Below, piece by piece: positions 52,586 through 61,502 of a stretch of 64,000 nt of DNA. The DNA is from CAZZCP01 sp964653235 (lineage in GTDB: Bacteria; Bdellovibrionota; Bdellovibrionia; Bdellovibrionales; UBA840): the NCBI GenBank assembly GCA_964653235.1, contig CAZZCP010000001.1, forward strand, positions 38,613 through 102,612. Reading direction: 5' to 3'. Both the position numbers and the translations under genes were made by a program. Position 1 is the first letter of the stretch; each line of letters starts with the position of its first letter. The notes under the pieces were generated by a model that saw nothing but the letters and a program-made list of their open reading frames with translations, searched no databases and was not told the DNA's origin.

Positions 52586-55390
52586 ATGGTTTCCTTAAAA
52601 AGATTGATCTTTTTTGTTTTTTGTCTCTTTTTGTCTGCCTGTAGCGATGGATCTACAGTTGATGATCTTTTTGGTATTGGTGATGACAATGAAGTAATTG
52701 AAGTTCCGGTACCTGTTCCTGTGCCCGTAAACCTTTCGATGACGATTGATTCTCCGGCAGCATTAACCTCCACCGGATTTGAGAAAACACTAAGTGGAAC
52801 CTGTGGTACGGCAGGAAAAATCATTGAAATCACAGGAGTGATCACCGATTTTACTGTCTGTGGAATTGGCGGAGTTTGGTCAAAAACACTCTCTTTTGTT
52901 GGCGCTCCAACCGGAAACATTACCTTGAATATGAGAATGATTGATGACTCACAAGACCTCAAAGGCGATATTGTTAGCCTGACTCTCAATCGTATATCTA
53001 ATGCATGTGACAGTGAAGCCGCAAGAAATGATACCTTTGCGAATGTAGACTCAGGACCCCCTTGGTTTATTTGTACAGCAAGGCAATTGAGCAATTTAAG
53101 AAACAATCTCAATGATGACTTTGAAATTCACGATGACATTGATGTTGGTCTTTTCATTACCATACCAGGAGTTTTTACTGGAAATATGAATGGAAATGAT
53201 TTTACTTTAAGCAACATTTTGATTTCAAATGCAACCGGAGATAACGTTGCCCTCTTTGAACAGGCCGGAAATTCTGCTGGCCAAACCATAGAGAATTTTC
53301 GAATTGAAAATGCTGATGTCCTTGGCCAAAGACAAGTCGCTATCTTTGTTGCTAAGGCTGTAGACGATTTGGATTTTGATGACATTCACTTAGATGGATT
53401 CAGCATCGAATCAACAAGAACCAACAATACACAAGGCATCGCTGGTGCCTTAGTCGCTTTGGTAAATAACAATGGAGCACTTGATTTGACAGTAACAGAT
53501 ATTAGCGTCAGCGGTGATGTATCTGTAAAAATGGCAAGTGATTTTGGCGGAGGTCTGTTTGGTAGAATACGCGATATCAATACTTTAAATTTAAGCAATA
53601 TCAACATTAACGTAAATGACAGCAGTCTCATTACGGGCTCAGATCATTTAGGTGGTATTGCGGGTGAAATTGAAGAAGTTGATACGATTGCCTCGAACCT
53701 CTCTTCGAATTTAGATATTGAATCATCAGGTGGTATTGCTGGTGGTCTTATTGGCGATGCCCATGGAAGTTATACGAATGTCAATTCGAGTGCCAATTTG
53801 ACTAGTACAGACGTTGTAAACGATTTGGGTGGCCTCTTTGGACACCTAGCTGGAGCTACTTCGCAAGTTATTTCAACAACTCCTGCCGCTACTCGTGATG
53901 GAGCGATCGGCTTAAATTCTCAACCTACAAGTACTCCCACTTCGCTTTGCTTTTCAACTGGTAGAATCAATGCTAGCTCTGCAGACAATGTAGGTGGTCT
54001 CATTGGAAGAAGTAACGCTGCCCTAGTTGAAGCTTGCTATGCCTCTGGCAATGTATCTGGAGCAAATGATGTTGGAGGTTTGATAGGCGAAAGCACTGGC
54101 TTGGTCATTAACGACTCTTTTGCTGAGAGTACAGTTAGCGCTAGCGGAATTAGAACCGGAGGATTAATCGGTTATGTCACGAATGCAGCAGAAGAACTCA
54201 ATGATTCTTATGCCACCGGACCAGTCATCAATACCTCTGTAGCCGCCGATCAAGTCGGAGGTCTTGTAGGCTATTGGCGTGGAACTGTGAAAGCTGAGAA
54301 TCTTTCATTCTATGGTGATGTCACAGTGATTAGCGGCGATGATAGCGGTGCAGTAACAAATATTGGCGGCTTAATGGGGCAAGCTCAGACTTCGACCTGC
54401 GACAATTGCACATCGAGTGGAACCTTGACTGTTACTGTAGCGGGTACCGCGAATATTCATGAAAATGTGGGTGGTTTGATTGGAAACAATTCCATGGATA
54501 TATCCAATTCCTCATCGACAATGACTGTAATCGCTCTTCAATCACAAGATGTAGGTGGTTTGATTGGGCAAAACTCTGGTAATACTTCGAACCTTGCAGC
54601 GACAGGAAATGTTCAAGGTCTTCTCAATGTAGGCGGGCTGATTGGCCAATCCACTGCCGCAACCAATGACTCTTGGGCCTCAGGCAATGTCTACGCTGTC
54701 AATGGTACTGTTGGCGGAGTGATTGGTTTTTCTGATGCAAATGTCTATCGATGCTTTTCTACAGGCGATGTTACGAGTGATGGGGATTATGTGGGGGGAA
54801 TCACAGGCAATAGTGGGGATCAAAACAATCGTGAACTGCAGTTTAGTTTTTCTACCGGAGACATTGATGGCGGAGCCAATTCCTTTGTTGGAGGAATCAC
54901 TGGTCGAATCAGTACTCGCGCCAATCGTTTTCTAAATAATTTTGCAACAGGCCGAGTTCGCGGTGGTCAGTTTACTGGGGGCATAGCTGGAGAAGTCTCA
55001 CAAAGAAGTCAAAGTGATGCTGCAAGAAGAAATTACTTTGTCGGCTCTGTCGTTCGTGCTTTGGGAGCTGGTGGAGCACAAACCGATGTCGGTCCCCTAT
55101 GGGGAAGCGTCGATGGAAATGCCGTTGAAGGCGCGAGCAGCTTTTTCTTAGAAGACAATCCGATGTTTGATGAAAATACGGGCTCTAGCTTTACTGGGAA
55201 TACTGATGATCAAACAGTCGCTGTCAATGGTTTGACCGCCGCTGAGATGCTGATTCAGGCCAATTTTGTGAATTTTGATTTTGGAGTTCCCGAATGGGAA
55301 TATCGTGCTGGTTATATTTTACCTGGTGAATCGGCAGCCTACCCCTACCCTGTATTGAGCTGGGTTCCTTTGATAACTCCGAGTCCGTAA
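52586..55390 (+). CDS. large GLUG-repeat surface lipoprotein
   Basis: About 934 residues from the ATG at 52586, chosen because it places the lipoprotein signal correctly (RLIFFVFCLFLSAC). A short Asp-rich, Val-Pro linker (EVPVPVPVPVNL) follows, then an Ig-like region and from about 355 to 800 a long series of GLUG-type repeats (VGGLIGRSN, VGGLIGEST, TGGLIGYV, VGGLVGYW, VGGLIGNN, VGGLIGQN) that should form a beta-helix. Repeats of this kind occur in adhesins and surface enzymes. It follows the MotAB-like genes by 83 bases, so it may be the surface element of the motor-like locus. MITE copy 3 starts eight bases after its stop. Confidence 0.85.
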   Translation: MVSLKRLIFFVFCLFLSACSDGSTVDDLFGIGDDNEVIEVPVPVPVPVNLSMTIDSPAALTSTGFEKTLSGTCGTAGKIIEITGVITDFTVCGIGGVWSKTLSFVGAPTGNITLNMRMIDDSQDLKGDIVSLTLNRISNACDSEAARNDTFANVDSGPPWFICTARQLSNLRNNLNDDFEIHDDIDVGLFITIPGVFTGNMNGNDFTLSNILISNATGDNVALFEQAGNSAGQTIENFRIENADVLGQRQVAIFVAKAVDDLDFDDIHLDGFSIESTRTNNTQGIAGALVALVNNNGALDLTVTDISVSGDVSVKMASDFGGGLFGRIRDINTLNLSNININVNDSSLITGSDHLGGIAGEIEEVDTIASNLSSNLDIESSGGIAGGLIGDAHGSYTNVNSSANLTSTDVVNDLGGLFGHLAGATSQVISTTPAATRDGAIGLNSQPTSTPTSLCFSTGRINASSADNVGGLIGRSNAALVEACYASGNVSGANDVGGLIGESTGLVINDSFAESTVSASGIRTGGLIGYVTNAAEELNDSYATGPVINTSVAADQVGGLVGYWRGTVKAENLSFYGDVTVISGDDSGAVTNIGGLMGQAQTSTCDNCTSSGTLTVTVAGTANIHENVGGLIGNNSMDISNSSSTMTVIALQSQDVGGLIGQNSGNTSNLAATGNVQGLLNVGGLIGQSTAATNDSWASGNVYAVNGTVGGVIGFSDANVYRCFSTGDVTSDGDYVGGITGNSGDQNNRELQFSFSTGDIDGGANSFVGGITGRISTRANRFLNNFATGRVRGGQFTGGIAGEVSQRSQSDAARRNYFVGSVVRALGAGGAQTDVGPLWGSVDGNAVEGASSFFLEDNPMFDENTGSSFTGNTDDQTVAVNGLTAAEMLIQANFVNFDFGVPEWEYRAGYILPGESAAYPYPVLSWVPLITPSP

Positions 55391-55398
55391 AAGTCGTA

Positions 55399-55573
55399 AG
55401 CTGCTCCCTTTTGTTTCACTTTTTTCTCTAAATTCGATCGCATTTTCAATGACCTAGAATTGCTGTCCGAGGATGCATCAAAATTTCGGGGCTTTCGAAC
55501 AAATTTGCCTAAACATTATAGGTGTTTATCTACTTTCGGCCGGACGTCCGAAGTGAACCAAAAGGGAGCAGTT
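55399..55573 (+). mobile_element. MITE-like element, copy 3
   Basis: About 175 bp with ends AGCTGCTCCCTTTTGTTTCA and complementary ACCAAAAGGGAGCAGTT-type right end; palindrome CGGACGTCCG at 55541-55550. Internally identical, base for base as read, to copy 4 1.2 kb away. No clear flanking duplication. It starts eight bases after the GLUG gene stop. Confidence 0.85.
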
Positions 55574-55625
55574 AAAAAAAGAAAGCCGCTATCGGGATTT
55601 CTATGAATTTGAATGTCTATATAAA

Positions 55626-56447
55626 TTACCGAACTTTAATACGAATGGATCCATCTGAACGAGAAAAGCCGTCAAAATCTGGAAAGACAATGCGCGAGCG
55701 AATCTGAAGATAATCACCTTTTTGCAAACCAAAATCAGCAAGTGCCATTTGTAAAGAATAGGTTCTGGTACCACGTCGATCTTCAAAACTCCAGCCATTA
55801 TCAATTAAGAAATTGTGACCAAAATATTGAGATCTTAGGCAAGCCGTTGGTGATTTATTCGAGTCAGCACAAGCTGTAAAAATTGCGTCTTGACCTTCAA
55901 TCAATGCATAACGCATACATATAGTGAAAGTCTCATATCTTCCCAAGCTGCGAGTTAAACTTCCTCCAGGATTTCGACAACTAACCGCACCAGGGTGTAT
56001 ACTTATTCTTGGCTTGGGCAAGCAATTGTGTATGCTTGTCGCACCACCGGTTCTTACAGCTCGATTAGCTCGATTGGTATCAGGATGTAAAACATAGCTA
56101 CTAGTAAAGCTTGGACAAGAATTATTGCGTGAGTTTTCAAAACCTGGAGAGTAGTGGTCAAGAGCAGCGATTGTACAGTGATCAGGTATTGTAGTTGTTG
56201 CGCAAAGCCTTTCATTCGGTCTGATTAGGCATGCTGTGCTCTCTCTTTCCTTTACAAATACACAACCGGGCTGGCATTGATTGCCCCTTGGGTGTTCACA
56301 ATGCAAACCAGCTTTATTGCTGGTGATCAATCGGCTGGCTTCTGTTGCAGAATTTAAAGCCTCAGAATTGCTTTCGAGAGCACCACCACAGTTTTGGTAA
56401 AAGACGACTAAAAATAAACTTGAAAGTGTAAGATAAATTTTTTTCAT
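55626..56447 (-). CDS. Cys-rich lipoprotein between identical MITE copies
   Basis: 273 residues with lipobox VVFYQNC and a strong AGGAGG before the ATG at 56447. The mature part has 13 or so Cys (HCEHPRGNQCQPGC, ACLIRPNERLC, and later pairs), suggesting several disulphides, and a C-terminal strand-rich domain (QMALADFGLQKGDYLQIRSR). No family recognised. It lies between MITE copies 3 and 4, which are identical and in the same orientation. Confidence 0.75.
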   Translation of the reverse strand: MKKIYLTLSSLFLVVFYQNCGGALESNSEALNSATEASRLITSNKAGLHCEHPRGNQCQPGCVFVKERESTACLIRPNERLCATTTIPDHCTIAALDHYSPGFENSRNNSCPSFTSSYVLHPDTNRANRAVRTGGATSIHNCLPKPRISIHPGAVSCRNPGGSLTRSLGRYETFTICMRYALIEGQDAIFTACADSNKSPTACLRSQYFGHNFLIDNGWSFEDRRGTRTYSLQMALADFGLQKGDYLQIRSRIVFPDFDGFSRSDGSIRIKVR

Positions 56448-56622
56448 AATTCCTCCTCATAGCAATTAAGATTACAAATCTTATGCCCAGAGAGCTTTTA
56501 GAAAATGAATAAATCCTTCTGAATAACAAGTACTTATCAATGCTTCAAAAAGAAGCAGTATAAACAGATCGAAATTTGCAAAGAAGTTCTACATAGATGC
56601 CTGTTTCAAATTGAAACAGACA
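56448..56622. promoter_or_regulatory. leader/promoter region of the Cys-rich lipoprotein gene, with two palindromes
   Basis: No gene is visible here. AAGATT-ACA-AATCTT (56468-56482) lies just upstream of the ribosome site. CTGTTTCAA-A-TTGAAACAG (56601-56619) is a 9 bp inverted repeat at the insertion point of MITE copy 4. Either could be an operator or a terminator-like hairpin. Confidence 0.35.
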
Positions 56623-56801
56623 TTAGCTGCTCCCTTTTGTTTCACTTTTTTCTCTAAATTCGATCGCATTTTCAATGACCTAGAATTGCTGTCCGAGGAT
56701 GCATCAAAATTTCGGGGCTTTCGAACAAATTTGCCTAAACATTATAGGTGTTTATCTACTTTCGGCCGGACGTCCGAAGTGAACCAAAAGGGAGCAGCTG
56801 A
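56623..56801 (+). mobile_element. MITE-like element, copy 4
   Basis: About 179 bp, internally identical to copy 3 and in the same orientation. Flanked by the 9 bp direct repeat AAACAGACA (56614-56622 and 56802-56810), a good target-site duplication. It sits beside a 19 bp palindrome (56601-56619) on its left and a terminator hairpin of the subtilase gene on its right. Confidence 0.88.
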
Positions 56802-56815
56802 AAACAGACAACTGA

Positions 56816-56839
56816 AAGCGCCCCATGCATAGGGCGCTT
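56816..56839 (-). terminator. terminator hairpin after the subtilase gene
   Basis: On the minus strand AAGCGCCC-TATGCATG-GGGCGCTT forms an 8 bp GC-rich stem, followed by TC and a short T-poor tail, 19 bases after the subtilase stop. MITE copy 4 lies directly downstream of it. Confidence 0.6.
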
Positions 56840-56857
56840 GTAGCTTTTAGAAAAAGC

Positions 56858-59800
56858 TTATTGAACAACAAGAGGAATCGTCAAAAGGACTTTATCGCCA
56901 CTTTTCACTTCTAAGTTGGCAACCACTGCATTGGTTGAATCGGTAAAGTTCTCTTTAGCCAAAGTGGTAGAATCTAGGTTTACTGAGACAAAACCATTCG
57001 CTTGTGCTTCTGCTTTGATTTGCAGTTGACCTTGCACTGGTATCGATAAGTATTGAATCATCAAATCTACAGACTCTTGCTCTTTAAATTCTTTCGCCTC
57101 TGGTACATTTCCGAAAGTCTCAAGAGCAAGATAGCTTTGATCATCATTCAAAAGCCCAATAAAGCCGCGAATGCTTGCATTTCCTATAAAAGCCTTTTTA
57201 TCACTAGCTTTAAAAGAGCCTTCTTCTTTGACAAATAGACGATGATCAATTCTACCAAAAAAAGCGTCTTCTTCACCACGGCGAATGACCGTTGCCAAAA
57301 AAGAGAGTATCGGTTGATCAGGAAGAGTGAGTGGCACAAAACTCCAGTGATTGGCTCGAATGGGAACCTTCTTTTCGATCATCGCAGGAGCAAGTCCATT
57401 TAAAGATACTTTCAGTGTTTTCTCAGGATCCAAGTTTTTAAGTGTTATACTCTTTGTTTCTCCAAGCTTCATCTCTACTCTTGCATGACTGGCAAGTACT
57501 TGATGAGAGTGAATCAACAAATCATAGGCCGTTGGCCCCATCCAAGAGCGATTGCCCGTACTGATGACCAACTCATAGATACCAGTATGTACACTGCCAT
57601 CTGCTTTTAAGGTGGAGTGAGAAAACTTTACGGCAGGCTTGATTGAAGCATTTTGTTGAGATCTAGAAATAGATTCTAATTCAACCTCAATACCATCTGG
57701 GTTGTAAAGCTGTACATATAGGGAGCCCGTTCTCTCAGGCGATAGAGCCACTCCAATATCTAAGATTGAATCATTGGCTCGAACCGCAATGGGATAGCGA
57801 TGCATCGCATTGGCTCGAATTTCAACATCCTTTTCTACAAATGCATTTTTTAAAGACTGCTCAATGACACCAAGACTCGCTATATCGACTCGAGTAACTT
57901 GCTCCTTCAGTTCGATGGGCATATGCACAATATCGAGAAGAGTATTCAATCTATGACCTGCAAGATTCACAGTGTAATGTGCTACATAGGTTTTGTTGGG
58001 CTCCATTTGCTCTAGAAAACGTCGACTATAAAAAGCTCGCATCCAGGGGCTAGCCAATCGCAAAGTCGTCTCACGCAAGCTAGCTTCTTCAAAGCCTCTT
58101 TTGGCAATGGCAAAAGGTAAATTCTCAGTGAGCGTGATCTTTGTACCATCTGCACTTTGAACTTCGACCTTTTCGAGTCGAACTTGTAAATTGGCAGTTT
58201 TTGCCGCCAAGATTGCATCTTCTAACAGTTCGCCATCATCGCGAAGCGAGAGACTGATTGCTTTGCTAGGAGCAATTGGCAAACGACGATCGTAGAGTCT
58301 CTTTTCTCCGTCATTGTCGTTAACTTCGGTATCAAAATAAGGAAGAAGGCGACTCTCGCGAAGAGCTTCAACGCGAGCCAAAAGATCATCATGAGCCTGA
58401 TTCATATTCAATAGACCATAACCTTGATGAGCCAAAGTATAATCTTGCATCTCTACAGAAGAAGACTCAAGAATCTCTCGCCATAAAAAGGGAACGCCAA
58501 TCAAACTGCCCTTTGCACCTGAAAGATCTGCCATTTTTTCTTTGCGAAGCTCTTCGATCCATTTGTAAGAATCATTCTCTTTTACCACAGACAAAAGGGC
58601 CGCAGCTGCACCCGCAGCAAGAGGCGATGACATACTTGTTCCGTTGAACATTGAAACTAAGTCATTGATCAAAGGTGTTGCCGACACCGCAGAGCCAGGC
58701 GCTGAGATATTCGGGCGCAAAACTCCCGTGTAAGATGGGCCCAGTGAGGAGAAAAACAACAATTGCTGATCTGCAAGTTCGATATCGGGTTCAACTGGAT
58801 AGTGTTGGCTTAAAGTTGCCTTAGACACATGCGCTGCTACCTGAATTGCAGGGCCGATGGAGCCAATATTATTTAGCGAACGATAGCCCGGCCCGCTGTT
58901 TGAGGCTGAAACAAACCAAGTGGTTCCAAACTTTGCAGAGAGATCACGAATAATAAGATTGAAAAGATCTTCGTTGTAAGACTCAGGAGACCCTAAAGAC
59001 ATGTTGATGATATCAGGAACGATTCCCTCTTCATTGTAGAAGGTTTCTACAAAACCGCGAAGCATGGCAGCCCCTGTGCATGTTAAACCAGAACAAACTT
59101 TGATTGCCATGATTTTTGCTGCAGGTGCAGCCCCCTTCACTTGAACTCCATTTCCGGCAAGGATTCCTGCCACGTGAGTTCCGTGAGAATTAAAATCAAT
59201 ACCCAAATCAATACTCTCGGGCTTTCCTTCATCATCAACATTGATCAAGAGAGGATACTGAATGCTTCGATTGCGAGAAGGAAAACGAACAAAGGCCTTC
59301 GCATCTAGATCTGACTTTTGATTTCTATGTGAATTGAAATCGACAATGGCTTTATCCGACTCCGTCTCTTGCCATTTTTGATCGCCATTGGTGTCAACAA
59401 AAGCAAGCCATTGCCCATCGACTTGAGCCATGACCAAACCAAATCGGTCATTCTCTTTGTTATTGCGATTGATATCTAAACCTGTTTTACCAGCTACTTT
59501 GTCGGCATCATTTAATTGAGCCCACATTTTGGTCTCTTCAATGACTCCGACATAAAATTTTTCGACCTCTGCCTCAGCAAAAGTTTTAGGAACAGCCAAC
59601 TTTAAATCAGAAGCAATACTCAACTGACCTGCATTTGCAGTTTGCTCGGTAAGAACAACTCGAGCCTCTTGCGTGGCATCTGCCCAAAAAACAACACGAT
59701 CTTGAAATGCAGGGTGCGAAGCATCGACCCCTGTATCGATCACAGCCACAACAGTATCTTCACCCAGTACTTTTTGCGGGTAACGAGCTTGCAATTGATC

Positions 59801-60292
59801 AAGCTGAATGTCTTTGGTGGGAACATTGATCTGATCTAGCGCGACCGCTTTGTTTGCCGGCATATTGACTTGGTAGTTCTTTCTTGCGCGAGAATCACTC
59901 AATGCAATTTTTCTGGCATTGCCCTTGAGAGCATTGCGAAACTCTGCATTTGATACTGTCTTTGGTGGCAAAGTGACAACCAACCAGCCTATATCGGCAC
60001 CAACTTCAAGATTTGGATCATAAATCACCTCACCGCCATATTGAGCAACCACAGCTCGCGCAGCTTGTGCGTCTTTGACCTGAATCAAAAAAGTGAGTTC
60101 GGGATAGTTAAAAAGATCAAGTTTGATCAATTCACGCTCGATCTGTACTAAGTCTTCTTCGACCACTTGGTCTTCATTAGGTACCAGTTCTTTTTCTGCA
60201 GGCGGGCCTGCATTGTTGATGTTATTTTCTTCAGCGCAACTGATGGCAATTGCAGATAGCAATACCAATAATAAAAATGCGTTATTTCGCAT
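56858..60292 (-). CDS. S8 subtilisin-like serine protease, lipoprotein
   Basis: 1144 residues from the ATG at 60292, chosen for GGGGG just upstream and because it yields a lipoprotein signal (LLLVLLSAIAISC). A propeptide-like region (about 40-150) precedes the catalytic domain: Asp in VVAVIDTGVDASHP near 186, His in FNSHGTHVAGILAGNG near 368, and Ser in FNGTSMSSPLAAGAA near 550. A ~180-residue insertion lies between Asp and His, including an Asp-rich DTNGDQKWQETESDK calcium-like loop. The C-terminal ~550 residues are strand-rich, as in tripeptidyl-peptidase II-like subtilases. It is surface- or periplasm-anchored and probably digestive. Confidence 0.93.
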   Translation of the reverse strand: MRNNAFLLLVLLSAIAISCAEENNINNAGPPAEKELVPNEDQVVEEDLVQIERELIKLDLFNYPELTFLIQVKDAQAARAVVAQYGGEVIYDPNLEVGADIGWLVVTLPPKTVSNAEFRNALKGNARKIALSDSRARKNYQVNMPANKAVALDQINVPTKDIQLDQLQARYPQKVLGEDTVVAVIDTGVDASHPAFQDRVVFWADATQEARVVLTEQTANAGQLSIASDLKLAVPKTFAEAEVEKFYVGVIEETKMWAQLNDADKVAGKTGLDINRNNKENDRFGLVMAQVDGQWLAFVDTNGDQKWQETESDKAIVDFNSHRNQKSDLDAKAFVRFPSRNRSIQYPLLINVDDEGKPESIDLGIDFNSHGTHVAGILAGNGVQVKGAAPAAKIMAIKVCSGLTCTGAAMLRGFVETFYNEEGIVPDIINMSLGSPESYNEDLFNLIIRDLSAKFGTTWFVSASNSGPGYRSLNNIGSIGPAIQVAAHVSKATLSQHYPVEPDIELADQQLLFFSSLGPSYTGVLRPNISAPGSAVSATPLINDLVSMFNGTSMSSPLAAGAAAALLSVVKENDSYKWIEELRKEKMADLSGAKGSLIGVPFLWREILESSSVEMQDYTLAHQGYGLLNMNQAHDDLLARVEALRESRLLPYFDTEVNDNDGEKRLYDRRLPIAPSKAISLSLRDDGELLEDAILAAKTANLQVRLEKVEVQSADGTKITLTENLPFAIAKRGFEEASLRETTLRLASPWMRAFYSRRFLEQMEPNKTYVAHYTVNLAGHRLNTLLDIVHMPIELKEQVTRVDIASLGVIEQSLKNAFVEKDVEIRANAMHRYPIAVRANDSILDIGVALSPERTGSLYVQLYNPDGIEVELESISRSQQNASIKPAVKFSHSTLKADGSVHTGIYELVISTGNRSWMGPTAYDLLIHSHQVLASHARVEMKLGETKSITLKNLDPEKTLKVSLNGLAPAMIEKKVPIRANHWSFVPLTLPDQPILSFLATVIRRGEEDAFFGRIDHRLFVKEEGSFKASDKKAFIGNASIRGFIGLLNDDQSYLALETFGNVPEAKEFKEQESVDLMIQYLSIPVQGQLQIKAEAQANGFVSVNLDSTTLAKENFTDSTNAVVANLEVKSGDKVLLTIPLVVQ

Positions 60293-60422
60293 AATCCCCC
60301 CGTAGTAAAAAAAGAGCCCCGAACCCTGGACAAGTAAATACACAAAACTACTAGGCAAATCAAACTGTAGCGCTGCAGTATCTTGAAATGAAGTTTTCAA
60401 TGATTACTGTGTAAACAAAATG

Positions 60423-60450
60423 AAAAAAAAGCAGGGCATTTCGACCCTAC
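60423..60450 (-). terminator. rho-independent terminator downstream of MITE copy 5
   Basis: On the minus strand GTAGGG-TCGAAATG-CCCTGC is followed by eight T (60430-60423). It lies in line with the minus-strand barrel gene at 60686-61435, with MITE copy 5 between them. A T5 run on the other side (60451-60455) makes it possibly bidirectional. Confidence 0.7.
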
Positions 60451-60470
60451 TTTTTGAAGCAAAGATCTAT

Positions 60471-60648
60471 TAACTGCTCCCTTTTATTTCACTTCGGACG
60501 TCCGTCCGAAAGCAAATAAGTAGCTAAAATGTTTAGTGAGTTTTGTCCGAATTTTTTGAAATTATGAGGCATTTTCGGACAAGTATTCTAAGTGATTGCA
60601 AGTTCGATTCAATTTTGAAGAAAAAGTGAAGCAAAAGGGAGCAGCTAA
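60471..60648 (-). mobile_element. MITE-like element, copy 5
   Basis: About 178 bp with ends TTAACTGCTCCCTTTTATTT and AGCAAAAGGGAGCAGCTAA. Palindrome TTCGGACGTCCGTCCGAA at 60493-60510. A second perfect inverted repeat TTGTCCGAA (60543-60551) / TTCGGACAA (60574-60582) forms the middle stem. Same orientation as copy 1. No clear flanking duplication. Confidence 0.83.
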
Positions 60649-60685
60649 AAACATTCAAAGTTATTTTCAAAAAATTTAGACAGTC

Positions 60686-61435
60686 TTAAAACATTGAAAA
60701 GCGATAAGAAATACCCAAACTCAGCAGCCTCTCATCGCTGTCCGTGGCTTCTAGGTAATAATAAGAGATATCCAACTGTAGATCTTGATTTACAATATAA
60801 GCAAATCCAGAGTTCACACCATGAGACTCATTGCCCTCTGTTTTTGCGCCGAAACTCTCTATAAAACAACCTAGCCGAGCAAAACAAGAAAATGACAAAG
60901 CGACACTGTAGGAATGACTGAGGGCTGTAGTCTTGCCATTTTGTGAAATACCTAAATTGGTAGTGAGCCCGAACCGGCTACTGAGTTGGTGAATGCTCGA
61001 GAGTCGAAAGGCAAGAAATGGATCTTCATTTTTATAGTCTGCACTAAGCTCATTGCTATTGTAGTCTACTTGAATGCCCAAAGCTTGAATCCAACCCGAA
61101 TCTTCATTTAAGATATTCAGTCTTAAACCAGCAACAAGATGGCTCAAGCCAGAGCTCTTATCCCCAGCATCAAAATCATCTGAGCGATAGTTCAACAAAG
61201 TATTGAATTCAAAACTTTCTGTAATACCCAAGCGAAAAAAGTGATTGGTCTGCAAAGATTCAGCATCATTCATAGAATTTGTCGAGATTGAATCTAAGCC
61301 TGATTGAATTTGAAAGACTCCTGTTCCAACAGTATTAGGAGGAATGGATACTCCCGGCCGGCCCGAGACAATGCTCTCTGAAGTTTGGCCCCATGCCAGT
61401 TGAGAAAGAAATAAGAATAGAAGAATTCGCTTCAC
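60686..61435 (-). CDS. outer-membrane barrel protein (MetA-pathway/Phenol_MetA_deg-like)
   Basis: 249 residues if started at the GTG at 61435, which gives the signal peptide MKRILLFLFLSQLAWG; a TTG six codons earlier is possible. The mature start SGRPGVSIPPNTVGTGVFQI and QSGLDS matches the opening strand of the PF13557-type barrel family. It ends LSLGISYRFSMF with terminal Phe. Role unknown, often annotated as a transporter. Its likely terminator lies beyond MITE copy 5. Confidence 0.75.
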   Translation of the reverse strand: MKRILLFLFLSQLAWGQTSESIVSGRPGVSIPPNTVGTGVFQIQSGLDSISTNSMNDAESLQTNHFFRLGITESFEFNTLLNYRSDDFDAGDKSSGLSHLVAGLRLNILNEDSGWIQALGIQVDYNSNELSADYKNEDPFLAFRLSSIHQLSSRFGLTTNLGISQNGKTTALSHSYSVALSFSCFARLGCFIESFGAKTEGNESHGVNSGFAYIVNQDLQLDISYYYLEATDSDERLLSLGISYRFSMF

Positions 61436-61502
61436 TGTATCAATATGAGTCAATATGCAAAGATGAGAAGGAATTCTAAAATCAACTCGCGTTATTACTC
61501 TA

